64,000 nucleotides of DNA, taken from positions 682,001-746,000 of the forward strand of contig JAHQRK010000018.1 of the NCBI GenBank assembly GCA_019828595.1, read 5' to 3'. The notes beneath the pieces were generated by a model that was given only the letters and a program-made list of their open reading frames with translations, was not told where the DNA came from and did no database searches. The stretch comes from Aphanomyces cochlioides. Taxonomy: Eukaryota; Oomycota; Saprolegniomycetes; Saprolegniales; Verrucalvaceae. Of this stretch, positions 32,319 to 42,332 are shown one piece after another (positions within the stretch are counted from its first letter, which is position 1; each line of letters begins with the position of its first letter). Made by a program: the position numbers and the translations under genes.

Positions 32319-32678
32319 TCAGTAGACGCCAAAGGACGTTGGATGGTGCAAGTCGTTCGTCTTGGGCACGCCACTGTACTTGAAGGCTCGTTCGTTCAGA
32401 TCTCTCCAGGCTGCAGTCGTCTTCTCTCGTGCCTTCGCTCCAAACGGCGATGACTTGGAGCCGCCCTGTGAGTATGGCACAGATGATGCTGTCTCTGGGT
32501 TCTTTGGAAATGGAATCGTCGGGCAGTGCGCTTCAAAGCACAGGTCAAAGTGTCGTCCGATACGGTCGCTGCAAAACGGACCGGCGCCACACACTAGGCA
32601 CATGTGGAAGTCCGTGCGGGGAGCAACTCGAGGGGACATACGTGGCGCTTGAAACAAATGTTGCGTCGTTGTGATCAT
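32319..32678 (-). CDS. Small zinc-finger protein, UBZ4-like (copy 3)
   Basis: A single exon of 119 aa from ATG 32678 (MITTTQHLFQAPRM). The core is MCLVCGAGPFCSDRIGRHFD-LCFEAHCP. The C-terminus differs from copies 1 and 2: it is basic and contains WRDLNERAFKYSGVP. It is the most divergent of the three. It converges with copy 2 across 289 bp. Confidence 0.7.
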   Translation of the reverse strand: MITTTQHLFQAPRMSPRVAPRTDFHMCLVCGAGPFCSDRIGRHFDLCFEAHCPTIPFPKNPETASSVPYSQGGSKSSPFGAKAREKTTAAWRDLNERAFKYSGVPKTNDLHHPTSFGVY

Positions 32679-32993
32679 CTTGGAGAATGATGCCTCGCGG
32701 CGTCATGTCAACAGCACGGGCAGCTTTATAACCGTCTTCATCGCATTGGCTGCAGATTAAAACGTCACGAGGAGGAGCAGCCAGTCGCATGTCCTCCTTG
32801 TTAAAACGTGATCCTCATGGAACTTTCGAGGTTTCCTCCATGAGCATCTTCCATGAAGACGCGCTTCCTGGCGCTTGGAACTGGGGCTGCGGACAGAGAG
32901 AGAGAGGAAGGAAAGCACGGTGCTCACATGGACACGACGGACACGGTATGGGATTAAATAGTTGCTTGGACACGACTAGAGACAAGAGGACGA
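32679..32993. other. Intergenic, no gene seen
   Basis: About 315 bp upstream of zinc-finger copy 3 and downstream of the hypothetical gene. It should contain the copy 3 promoter. No coding or repeat structure was recognised. Confidence 0.4.
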
Positions 32994-34115
32994 CTACATA
33001 TAGCTCGCTCGGTCGGCGCGGCGATCAGGACGGTGCGACTTGTTTGAAAAGACAGACTTGACGACGCGCTCTGGCCATTGCCACCACTTGCCGCGCTGGT
33101 GGTTCTTCTTGTGCGCAAGCACTGGCGGGGCGGACATCGTGCTGCGTCGCCACGACACGGTCGAGGACCGTGGACTAGTGTACATGTAGCTCGATTCGAG
33201 ATCGAAGCCATCGGCAGGATCGACACACGCGAGGACGACGGTGGCGTCTTCCTGCCAGCAAGACTGGACTGCCCAGTGGACGACATTGAATGAGACGGCA
33301 GCGCCAAGACGGAGCTCGACGCCAATGTCTCGAGCTAACTTGGCCACGAGCTGCAGGAACGTGCTGGCGAAGTTCAATCCGTTGGTCTTGTGGTCGTACA
33401 ATGTCGTGGCGACGAAGATGCGATGGCCAAGCCGCGCGGTATGGCAGTAGTGCGGCAGGTTTTGCGCCAGTTTACTGTACGCGAGGTCGTTGCGGACACC
33501 AGTGCCTTCAGCTTCGACGGCGACAAATGGCGTGCTCATGTACGTCAAGACATCCTTGCCGAGGACCATCCGCGGGAGGCGCTGGCCCAACGTCGCTGGC
33601 TGGAACGACTTGGACGGAAGATGGAAGTACCCTTGAGCGACGGCGCCAAAGTGTTGATGTAGGTTTGGGTCCCAGAGGAAGGGTGGACATCCCAAATGCG
33701 TCAACATCTCGGATGATTCCGTCGCGCGGTAAGTCGTGACGTGTCGAACCGTGCCGATGATCGAGATGAGGTCACAGGAGGACGAGCCGAGCGCGGCTAA
33801 ACTCTGCAGCATCTCGTCGACGTTGTTCGAATTGTACGGCAAGCAGAGCGCCACCGCAAACTCGCGGCCTTTGGTCCATTCCATGAGTTCTTCCATCGTG
33901 AGTGGCGTGGCCGAGTTGGGGCGGAAATCCCAGAGCTTGAGGATCGCAGGTCGGAGCCAAAGGAGCTGGTCCGGTGACACGGTGTGGATCACGTAGTTGT
34001 TTCTCGACGAAATCATCGCGTGCTCGTCGCTCTTTGAGAAGTGGCAGCCGAGAGAAACGTGCAGCCAAGTCGGTCGCACATCAGGTTGCTCACGGGAATA
34101 AGAGCAAGCACCCAT
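32994..34115 (-). CDS. Hypothetical protein, 373 aa
   Basis: A long single open frame; the frame is open upstream to 34415, but residues before the ATG at 34115 (MGACSYSREQPDVRP) include low-complexity Thr and look non-coding. ATGs at 34184 and 34382 are alternatives. The body has mixed hydrophobic and aromatic segments (RPTWLHVSLGCHFSKSDE, SPDQLLWLRPAILKLWDF, DVLTYMSTPFVAVEAEG, VVHWAVQSCWQEDATVVLAC) suggestive of a globular alpha/beta protein. The tail is basic and Trp-rich (KWWQWPERVVKSVF). I do not recognise a family, and no signal peptide or membrane segment is seen. Confidence 0.6.
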   Translation of the reverse strand: MGACSYSREQPDVRPTWLHVSLGCHFSKSDEHAMISSRNNYVIHTVSPDQLLWLRPAILKLWDFRPNSATPLTMEELMEWTKGREFAVALCLPYNSNNVDEMLQSLAALGSSSCDLISIIGTVRHVTTYRATESSEMLTHLGCPPFLWDPNLHQHFGAVAQGYFHLPSKSFQPATLGQRLPRMVLGKDVLTYMSTPFVAVEAEGTGVRNDLAYSKLAQNLPHYCHTARLGHRIFVATTLYDHKTNGLNFASTFLQLVAKLARDIGVELRLGAAVSFNVVHWAVQSCWQEDATVVLACVDPADGFDLESSYMYTSPRSSTVSWRRSTMSAPPVLAHKKNHQRGKWWQWPERVVKSVFSNKSHRPDRRADRASYM

Positions 34116-34780
34116 CTGCGTGCGTTTGGATTGGTCGTGGCGCCATTGTTGCACACTTGGCGTTGTCCCACGACGTCCACACATTCCCGGAATTATTTCG
34201 AAAGATTCCGAGAGGGGGAACAGACTCTCTCCCACAAGCGTCAGTGTGAACCACCGCGGCTTTATCACGTGGCGGGACGGCGACGACAAGGAGCAGTGGA
34301 GGAGGAGGCTCGGCACGTTGCTCGTCGTCGTCGTCGTCGTCCGTGTCACGTATTGGATCAGCACCGAATGGCGAGGTAACATTTGTCCACAACATTTGTG
34401 ACGTCGTGGGTGCACGTTTCCAACACGGTTCCGCGTGTAATTCCTGCTTCATCCCACGCCTAACAGAGTGCTTAGCACGACGATCGCCCGTTGCTTCAAG
34501 GAGAGACACCGAAAGCGCAGCCCAGGAGGTCACCGTGTCTTGCGCCGTACAGTATAGTAGTTCCATCACAAGTGAGATGTTGACCGCTTATACTATACTG
34601 TAGCTGGAATGAGTGGTCTGGACTTGCTCCAACCGACGAGCTGTCAATGAATCCGTCATGGTTTTGCCAGGGATGAGACGGCGTCACGGACGCTATGTTG
34701 TCTCCATGATGTTGCCAAGTAAATCGGGGCGACGTTACTGTTGAAACCGCTCAAAGTGCAGTGGAGCCGAGGCGGCGCGC
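34116..34780. other. Divergent intergenic region with inverted repeat
   Basis: About 665 bp between the hypothetical gene (minus) and ARM protein B (plus). It contains a GTC trinucleotide run near 34322-34342 and a perfect 12-bp inverted repeat (listed separately). No coding sequence is supported. Confidence 0.45.
34548..34602. repeat. 12-bp perfect inverted repeat
   Basis: TACAGTATAGTA at 34548-34559 and its reverse complement TACTATACTGTA at 34591-34602 flank a 31-nt spacer. It lies about 180 bp upstream of the ARM B start. It could be a regulatory hairpin or protein-binding site; function is unknown. Confidence 0.6.
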
Positions 34781-37700
34781 ATGAGCCACCGTCTCTCTCA
34801 AAATGCACGACACACGCAAGAGCTCCTGCTCGAGCTAGAACGCGACAAGGAGCTCGAGGTCTTGCGGGTCTACTTGACGCGCTATAACCTCTTCCCGCGG
34901 AAACGAGACCCCAAGACGGCGCCAATTCGAGCCGAGGAGCTCCGCGACCTCGTCAAGCATTGGAAACTGCACCGCCAGCGCAACTTTTGGAAAGCGCACA
35001 CGACCAAGGACGAGCTCGTCCGCACGTTGTACAAACACATCAACACCAAAGTCCTCCCGGCCGAGCGGTACAAGCACGACGGAGCGTCGGCCGCCGCGGG
35101 CATGTCGGGTGGTGGCAATTCACCAGCAATGACGCCGGAGCGACCGAAAACACCCAGCAGCGCCATGGCAGACGGATCCAGTCCGTCCAAGAAGGGCGCT
35201 GCGTACGACCGGCGCGTCAATCACCGCAACTTCTCGATCATCTTGAGCCCCAAGGCGACGCGCCGACGGCCGAGCGACTACGCGCTGGATCCGTACATTG
35301 GCGACTTGTTTGGCCAGCGCGGCAACTACGAAGACGGCATGATCTACTTGTCACGTCTGGGCAACTTGGACAATGGTAAGCCAGCGCTGTCGTCCACGAC
35401 GTCGTCCGATCGACGCCATCTTCCTTGTAGATGATCCGCTTCCAGCTTTTGCGTCGGACGACGACAAAGCGACGACCAAGCAACCGACAAGTTCCAATCA
35501 GGATAAATCGGCGGCGGCGGCGACTCCAGACGTGGCATCTCGCGTCCATCTCGCCGTGGAAGACTCGGCATCGCGTCAAATGCGACTCAAGCACGAATGT
35601 GCATGCAGTCTCTACCAGGTGCGCCGCCTTTGATTGTTCCCCGCGGCTGACGTCGTACCTTAGCTCACATTGCAATCGGGCCATGAAGCTGAGATCGTCG
35701 CGGAAGGTTGTGTGCCGGCGCTGGTGCGCTTGACCATGTTGGACGACTACGAAGTCAAGAAATACGCGGCGGCGGCCATTGTCAACTTGACATGCAACGC
35801 GGCGTTGTGCAGCCGCATCCTCGAGGATGGCCTCTTGGTCGGGCTGATGGAGTTGGCCAAAGTGCAGCACGAAGACATTCGCCGCAATGCCGCCGTTGGA
35901 CTCTGTCGACTGTCGTACGAGCGCGCAGGACAACAGCGCCTCGTCCAGGAAGGAAGCGTGCCTGCCATGATCACGATGCTCAACAGCGCCGAGTACGAAA
36001 CCAAGGAAGCGTGCATCAAAGCCGTCATCAACATCGCATCGTATTCAGGCTCCGTCGGGTCCGAGTCGGTCGTGTACACGCTCGTCAAGATGGCGGCCAA
36101 GCAAGAACCATGGTGCTTTCACTTCCTCGGCGAAGTTGCTTGCAATCTCTCGCTGCTTTCTGGATCGCGCGTCAAGGTAATATAGCTCGAGCAACGTCAA
36201 AGAAGCTGACGGCGGAGGTCCTTTGTAGTCTGTCGAGGAAGGCATCTTGGAAACCATCGCTGTGATCGCCAACGACTTGACGGCGGACGTCCAAGTCCAT
36301 CGGCTCGCGGCGACCGCGCTGTGCAATTTCTCGACCGTCGAAGCGAACCACGCGCTGCTGAGTCAAGTGCGCATCCTCCACTGCATCGATCGTCTCCTGG
36401 ACATTCCCGACGCCACGATTCGAGAACTTGGCGCCGTGACGATCGCCAACTTGACATGCTCGCCCGAGTGCCTCAAGACGCTCATCCAGAGCAACATCGC
36501 GACGCGACTCATCCAAATCGGCTACGCGCAGAACGACGTGATCCAGGAAAACGTGTCGCTCGCGCTCTCCAACTTGGCGCTCAGCGAGGAAGACAAGGAG
36601 CTCTTCCTCACCCGCAGCGGCGTCGTGCTCATGCTGCTCCAGTTCCTCAAAACCGGCAGCTTGACGACGCAGGAGCACGCCGTGTGCACGCTCTGCTCGC
36701 TCATGGACCTTGAAACATCGCGGCGAGAGCTCATGCAGTGCGATATCATCACGGAGCTCATGGCGCTGGCATCTTCGCAAGGAACAAAGCTGCGTGAACT
36801 TGCCGCGCTCTCCATGCTCAACATGTCGGCGCACACCGACTTGAACCCGTACTTGCTCGCCCCCGATGCGGTGAATCTCCTCTTCACGCTCTTGGCGGCC
36901 GACACGGACGTCGCCGACACAGCGCCCAGCAAGGAGACGACCATCACGCTCACTCGCGTCCAAGAGTCGTGCCTCCACACGCTCTACAACCTCTCGTTCA
37001 ACGCCAACAGCCGCACGCAACTTGTCCTGGAAGGCGCGATCGCCGCGCTCGCCCGCGTCTTCCGCAAACCCGCTAAGGCAGTCGACCACAACAAACGGTG
37101 CATGGCCACGCTGTGCAATTTCACCTTCTGCACGGTCGTCCGCCCGCGGATCGTCGCCGACGACGGCCTTCGCCTCATCAAACGGCTCACGACGACGTCG
37201 AGTGTCAAGGAAGTGCTCGTCTGTGCGTCGTCCGCGCTGTGTAATCTCGCGACGGCCGCCATCGAGCAGCCCAACTCGCCGATACTCGGCATGCTCATCG
37301 ACTTATCGCACACGCCGCACGCCGACGTGGCGCTCAACTGCGCGATCGCGTTCAACAAACTCGCGTCTAACGTGACGTACGTGGAAGCGCTCGCGAAATA
37401 CGCCGACCTCGCGTCGAGCCTGACGCTCATGATGCGGTCCGGCATCGAAGAAGTCCAAATCCACTGCGCGGCGGCTCTTTGTGGTCTTGCCGCGACGGAT
37501 CGAGGCGGCCCCAAAGTCCATCGGACGCTTTGGAAGGACGGCGCGATGGGCGATTTCATCGTGAATGCGCTCCTGCGCATCAACAGCGACTCGACCAAGG
37601 AAATCTGCGCGCGCGTCCTCTTCAACGTCCTCACGCACGACGACGGCCGCGCAGCTTTCATCAAAGACGGCGTGCTGTATGCCCTCGTCAAGCTCGCCCG

Positions 37701-39654
37701 CCTCGACAGCGTCGAAACGCGCTCGCTGTGCGTCACTGCGCTCTACAACCTCTCCTGCGACGACGCCATGATCCCCACGCTCATGGACATCAACGTCGCG
37801 CAAGTCGTGTCCAAGATGTGCGACAGCGACGCCAACACGGACGGCAATCGCCAGCGCCTTGCCGCCTGCTTGACCAACGTCGCGCTGTGTCCTGGCAACG
37901 AGATGAAACTTGTCGAGGGTGGCGTGCTGAGCGCGATCGTCTTGCTCTGCGACCACGGCGATCTCCACTGTCTTCGCTACTCTGCGTCGGTGCTCTGCTC
38001 CTTGTCGACCGTGCCGGACTGCTGCACAGCCATGGCGTCCATGGCGATCGTGGATCTCCTGCTCAAGATGGTCAACTCGAGGGACGGCGCGCAGTGTCTC
38101 CTCGCGCTCAATGCGCTCTGCAACGTCTCGTGCAGCGCGGCAAACCAAGACAAGATGGAGGAAGCGGATGCGATCTGCGCCGTCCTCCGCGTCATGGACG
38201 AGTCGGAGGAAGAGAGCATCCTGACGACATGCTCCAAGATCCTCTGCAATCTTGCTTGCGACGTCAAACACCACGCGGGCATCCTCAAGTACCGCTACGT
38301 CCGCACGATGGTCAAAGTGTTCGGTCTGGAAGTCATCTATCCGTCCGTCGCCGACGTCACGGCGCGCATTCTCGCCGCGCTGAGCCAAAATGCAGACCAA
38401 GTCACCGCGCTCGTCAACGACGGCGCTGTCCAAGTCCTGCGCATGGCTTCCAAGCATGGCTCTCCTGCTGCGATCGGCCATTGCATCGCCGCGCTCTGTC
38501 AGTTGTCGCGCGGCGGACATAGCGGCATGCGCATCTTGGAAGACGGGCTCTTTGACATCCTCATCGCCGCGGTGCCGACGACGTATCCGCCGCAAGTTGG
38601 CCCGAAATTGACGGCAGATATGTCGGAGCGATGCGCGGCGATCCTGCGCACGCTGTCGACGTACTTGATGTGCATTCCAGCGATGGTTGCCGACTCCCGT
38701 CTCGTGCCGATCCTGGTCGCGCTGGCATTCCATGGCGATCGATCGACATGCACGCATTGCGTCATGTTGCTTCACAACTTGACAGCCGCAAGACCGCGGG
38801 AGTTTCTCCAGCATGCGCGGCGGTCTGGCGTCCTCCCGCTGCTCATTCGCCTGGCGCGGATGCAGACGCTGGCGCTGAACGTGCGGCTCGTGTGCTCGGT
38901 CGCGCTGGCGCACATCAACAGCGACCTCTCGGAAGCAGATCGAAGCGCGCAAGATGCGTACGAGCAAGGACTCGTCACGTCGCTCATTTCAATGCTCGAC
39001 ATGGACGCCGCAACGATGCAAGCGCTGGAAAAGACCGCGGCGGCGCTGCCTGACGTGGCTCCAAGCACGCTGGTCGATGCGGCGCACTGGCAATTCCTCC
39101 ATGGGACGCATGCAACGCGCGTCCTGCAGCAAATTCCCATCTCATGGGCGACACAGACGGCCGCGTTGGACGATTCGAGGTTTGTGCCGCCAGAACCAAG
39201 CGCGTACATGTCGATCATGCCGTGTCGAGCGGCGGCGCCGACATCTTGCATCAAAGACGCGCTCGTGGGGACCTTTCACATCCTCAAAGTGAATCAAGGC
39301 AAGTTCCAGCTGAAACCAGCGCCGCGGAACGCGATCTTGTCGCCGTCGACCGTCTTGCGGCGGCTGAATAGCCTCACATCTTCAGACGTGGCCCATGCAG
39401 CAGCGGCGGCAGTCCAGGAATCGCCGCCGCCGGTCGTCGCACCGCCAAAGAAGGAGGAACATGTCGTCCATCGGTCGTCGGCTGCCAAGATCGCGACCAA
39501 GCCAGCGACGCCAAAGAAATCCAAGCCGACGCTCTACCGCATGGCGACACAAGGAGCAGGATCAAAGAAGAAAGCCTTCGGGATCGTTCCGGACGCGGCG
39601 GCGGCGACCACTGGGACGTCGGTGTCCAATGTCTTGTTGCCCAAGATAGGTTAA
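34781..39654 (+). CDS. Giant armadillo-repeat protein B, 1573 aa
   Basis: Four exons: 34781-35375, 35431-35618, 35664-36176 and 36229-39654 (introns 55, 45 and 52 nt). Residues 1-95 form a conserved charged module (MSHRLSQNARHTQELL, RDPKTAPIRAEELRDLV, NFWKAHTTKDELVRTLYKHI) whose last part looks SAP-like. Near residue 175 is GDLFGQRGNYEDGMIYLSRL. Armadillo repeats then run from about residue 270 to 1400 (YAAAAIVNLTCNAALCSRIL, HRLAATALCNFSTVEANHA, LFNVLTHDDGRAAFIKDGVL). The C-terminal 170 residues are Pro/Ala/Lys-rich and disordered. It is colinear with protein C over almost its full length, so the two are full paralogues. GC content rises visibly here relative to flanking genes. Confidence 0.88.
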
Positions 39655-39673
39655 CTTATTCAACGATTGTCGT

Positions 39674-40126
39674 CTACACGAGCATGGTGATGCGAGAGGG
39701 AAGTGTCGGCAGCGGTGACGTCAATGGATTGCCGCGGACATCGATAACTTCGAGGTTTGGCAGCTCTGCTAATGTACTCGGGACAGTCGTGAGTTGGTTG
39801 TTGGAGAGATCGACGCGGCGCAAGCGCTGAAAGTTGTGCATGTCCTTGAAGACATCGTCGCCGAGTTGATTCTTGGCGAGAACGAGCTCTTCCAGTCGAC
39901 CGAGTTGAAAGACCGACGGCGGCAAGGCCGGGAGGCGATTCTCACTCACGTCGAGCGTCGTCAAGTTGGGAAGTTTCTCCAGCACAATGCTCAGTCGACA
40001 CATGCAGGCATCGCCGACGCGCTCGCACATCAAATTTCGGCACAGCAAGTCTTCCGACTGTCGCAAGATGAGCTCGCGGACGGCGCCCATGTGCATGGCA
40101 GCTTCGCGGACACTGCGGACGATCAT
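39674..40126 (-). CDS. Short leucine-rich-repeat protein, 150 aa
   Basis: A single exon from ATG 40126 (MIVRSVREAAMHMGAV). Four LRR units follow: LPNLTTLDVSENRLPALP, LGRLEELVLAKNQLGD, FQRLRRVDLSNNQLTTVP and LPNLEVIDVRGNPLTS. It is a small cytosolic LRR protein of LRRC57/LRRC40 type; the function is unknown. Its ATG overlaps the TGA stop of the upstream coiled-coil gene (ATGA), unusual in a nuclear genome. The frame is open further upstream, so an alternative first exon cannot be excluded. It is convergent with ARM B, 19 bp away. Confidence 0.75.
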   Translation of the reverse strand: MIVRSVREAAMHMGAVRELILRQSEDLLCRNLMCERVGDACMCRLSIVLEKLPNLTTLDVSENRLPALPPSVFQLGRLEELVLAKNQLGDDVFKDMHNFQRLRRVDLSNNQLTTVPSTLAELPNLEVIDVRGNPLTSPLPTLPSRITMLV

Positions 40127-41254
40127 TGATGCTTGACCTTTTCCTTCTCGTACAGATGGCGCAGCTTGTCTGGGAAGGATGAGGCGCTTTTTGTCCAATG
40201 AGGTAGTTGAGATCGGTGTGTCAGTGGCGCCTTTTCTGCTTTGGCGCGGTGGATCTCAGGAGAAGACAGCGGCGACTCTCGATGATGGAGAGGCTTTGGA
40301 ACATAGCGCACTGGCTCTACTGTTCCCCGTGGCTTGGAATGAGCTTTCCCTCGCAGCTACACAGCACTTCAGGCGTGCGATACAATTTCCGCAGTGTACC
40401 TTGAGCTGCAAGTGTTCAATCGTCTGCGCTTGAGTCGCCGACGCTGTCACGTGCCTCTGAGCGGTGGCTTCGAGATGCTTACATCGCTGGAGGAGGATTT
40501 CGCCATGACGAATCGCAGAGTTTGATGGATGATACCTGGCGGAGTTGCGTGTTGCTGTCCTTGAGACGCTGGTTGCGCACCTTGAGCTGTGCAATCTCGT
40601 CATGCAACTACCGGTGGAGAGGCAAGGGTCAATAGAGAGCAAGGAGGCAGTCTAGCGCCTTACTTGGTCGATCATTTGCTTGTCGGGCCGAGAAAATGGC
40701 GCGCTGCCGCTGTTGGTGTTGGGAGCGATTGCTGCACATTCAATCGTACTTTGCTTGGCGTCGCAACATGCACTTCGCTTCTTTGCTTTGCTCTTCCACA
40801 TTTTCGCTTCGGCAGTCTACGGCATGGTGAGAAAGTAAGCAGCATCACCTGGACCTTGTCGTGCAATTTTTGACGGAGCTGGTCGATCAACGCGCTTTGA
40901 GAGGCGAGCAATTCCTTCGTAGCTTTCGACGGCACTCTTGTGTCCACGCGAAGTTTGAACACGTCCGAGCGTCTAGAACAAACCATGATACGATGAATAC
41001 ACTTGAAGGAACAACTTGGACGGCACAGAAGGCCCTGGAGGAGCCGTGAGATGTTGGCTTGATGGATTTACAGCCACTGGGTTGTCATTCTCTTCCTCTT
41101 CTCGCAACATGGCGAGCAGAAATGGATCGTTCGTGCGGAGCGCACGAGCGCACAACTTCGTAGTGCTGCGGCATCGGCGCCATGCATCTTCAGGTGTCGA
41201 ATTCAGGAGTGCAACGAGATCTTCCTCCTCCTCGTCTTCTTGCCAGACAGACAT
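40123..41254 (-). CDS. Coiled-coil protein, 302 aa, six exons
   Basis: Exons: 41016-41254, 40849-40972, 40664-40816, 40536-40607, 40400-40486 and 40123-40356, all in phase, with introns of 32-56 nt. The N-terminus is acidic (MSVWQEDEEEEDLVALL). Coiled-coil segments are LASQSALIDQLRQKLHDKVQ, IAQLKVRNQRLKDSNTQLRQ and AQTIEHLQLK. The C-terminus is basic (EIHRAKAEKAPLTHRSQLPH) and ends LYEKEKVKHQ. It is not recognised; a cytoskeletal or ciliary scaffold is a guess from the coiled coil. The 32-nt second intron is the shortest in the window. Confidence 0.72.
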
Positions 41255-41443
41255 GCCTGTTGGAATCCTTTTGTGATTGGTTTGTGCCGTTGCTTCAAGA
41301 TCTCAATGCGGCAAGATCGGCACCGCTCATTCGACAACAAGATCGCTTGTGATGCACCTGCTGACCCCAAAGATCACATGAAGATGATTCATTAACGTTA
41401 CATGGCTCTACTCCTCATCGTTCCTTCGGGATGACTTGTTTAC

Positions 41444-42169
41444 TTAGTTCTCCAAGTCGATCATCTTGTGATCATTCTCCAGATATGCATCGATATTCGC
41501 TGTGTTTGCGGCCCAGTTTGCATCGTGGAAGGCAAATGGAACCGCACGGCGCTCATAAATGGCAACGAAATGCTGGAGGAAGCGAATGTACCATGCCCAG
41601 AACGCCTTGTGGTTGTGAAGTTCACATTCTCGCGCGGCCCAAAAGTGAAGACGCATCCATGTCCGTGTATCCGCGAGGTTGAAGTGGTCGCCCCGCACGG
41701 CAGCATCGCGCTTTTCGCTGTTCCAAGCCTTGTAGTGGCTAGGCTGCCGCATTCCATATCGTCCGCTGTCTGTCCATGGCGTTCCTTCACCGCCCATCTT
41801 TTCAATTATCCAGTCCGCAAGTCTTTGCCCGTGCCTTGTCGCGCCGTCCTCTTCGAAGAAGAAAGGCTGGAGCTGCTTGTCGAGGAATGCTCGTGCGTAG
41901 AATCTCGTGCAACATTCTCGAATCTTGTCACCGCCGCCAATGTCACGAAGGAGAGCGGCTGTGTCCGTGGATCCGAGGAACGTATTGCGCCGTACGATCA
42001 AGTCGATGGAGGAGGTTACTTTCGGCGGGGGAGACGGTGTATGCGCGTGGAATGGGCACTTGGATCCGTCCAAGTCACGAATGCTCACTCGAGCGTTGGC
42101 AAATGGACATTCCGGACGCTCGTTCGAGGCTTCGGCAGGTTGATCTTGAGGAATTGACGCAGTTGACAT
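41444..42169 (-). CDS. Truncated-haemoglobin-like (globin) protein, 241 aa
   Basis: A single exon from ATG 42169 (MSTASIPQDQ). Residues about 60-130 contain LLRDIGGGDKIRECCTRFYA and DKQLQPFFFEEDGATRHGQRL. This is the globin pattern of truncated haemoglobins: Gly-rich turn, FY, D..L.PFF, then H..RL. Later W.AWYIRFLQHFV and an aromatic C-terminus extend beyond the usual roughly 120-residue fold. An N-terminal extension has two CPF motifs (PECPFANA, KCPFHAH) that could bind metal or be redox-active. Likely roles are oxygen or nitric-oxide handling, by family analogy. Truncated-globin group is not assigned. Confidence 0.72.
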   Translation of the reverse strand: MSTASIPQDQPAEASNERPECPFANARVSIRDLDGSKCPFHAHTPSPPPKVTSSIDLIVRRNTFLGSTDTAALLRDIGGGDKIRECCTRFYARAFLDKQLQPFFFEEDGATRHGQRLADWIIEKMGGEGTPWTDSGRYGMRQPSHYKAWNSEKRDAAVRGDHFNLADTRTWMRLHFWAARECELHNHKAFWAWYIRFLQHFVAIYERRAVPFAFHDANWAANTANIDAYLENDHKMIDLEN

Positions 42170-42332
42170 TGCGCGCAGATTGCTCAATGGGAAATGGCTT
42201 GAATCTCTGGAAGGTGCAGATCATGCTGTCTATCCGAGGGAAGATGTCAAGGAAGGAGCTTCCATGACGTGAACTTGCGGAGACTGCAATCACATGTGGT
42301 AGGTCGTTTCGTTTTCATCCAATCAAGTCGAC

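Noticed and set aside
34187..34213. Possible heat-shock element upstream of the hypothetical gene
   Set aside because: TTC and GAA blocks are present but their spacing does not follow the 5-bp alternation required.
36172..38967. Very long minus-strand frames (305 and 554 codons) opposite ARM protein B
   Set aside because: The Arg/His/Asp-rich composition is what antisense of this GC-rich gene gives. No family similarity, and the sense strand matches protein C throughout.
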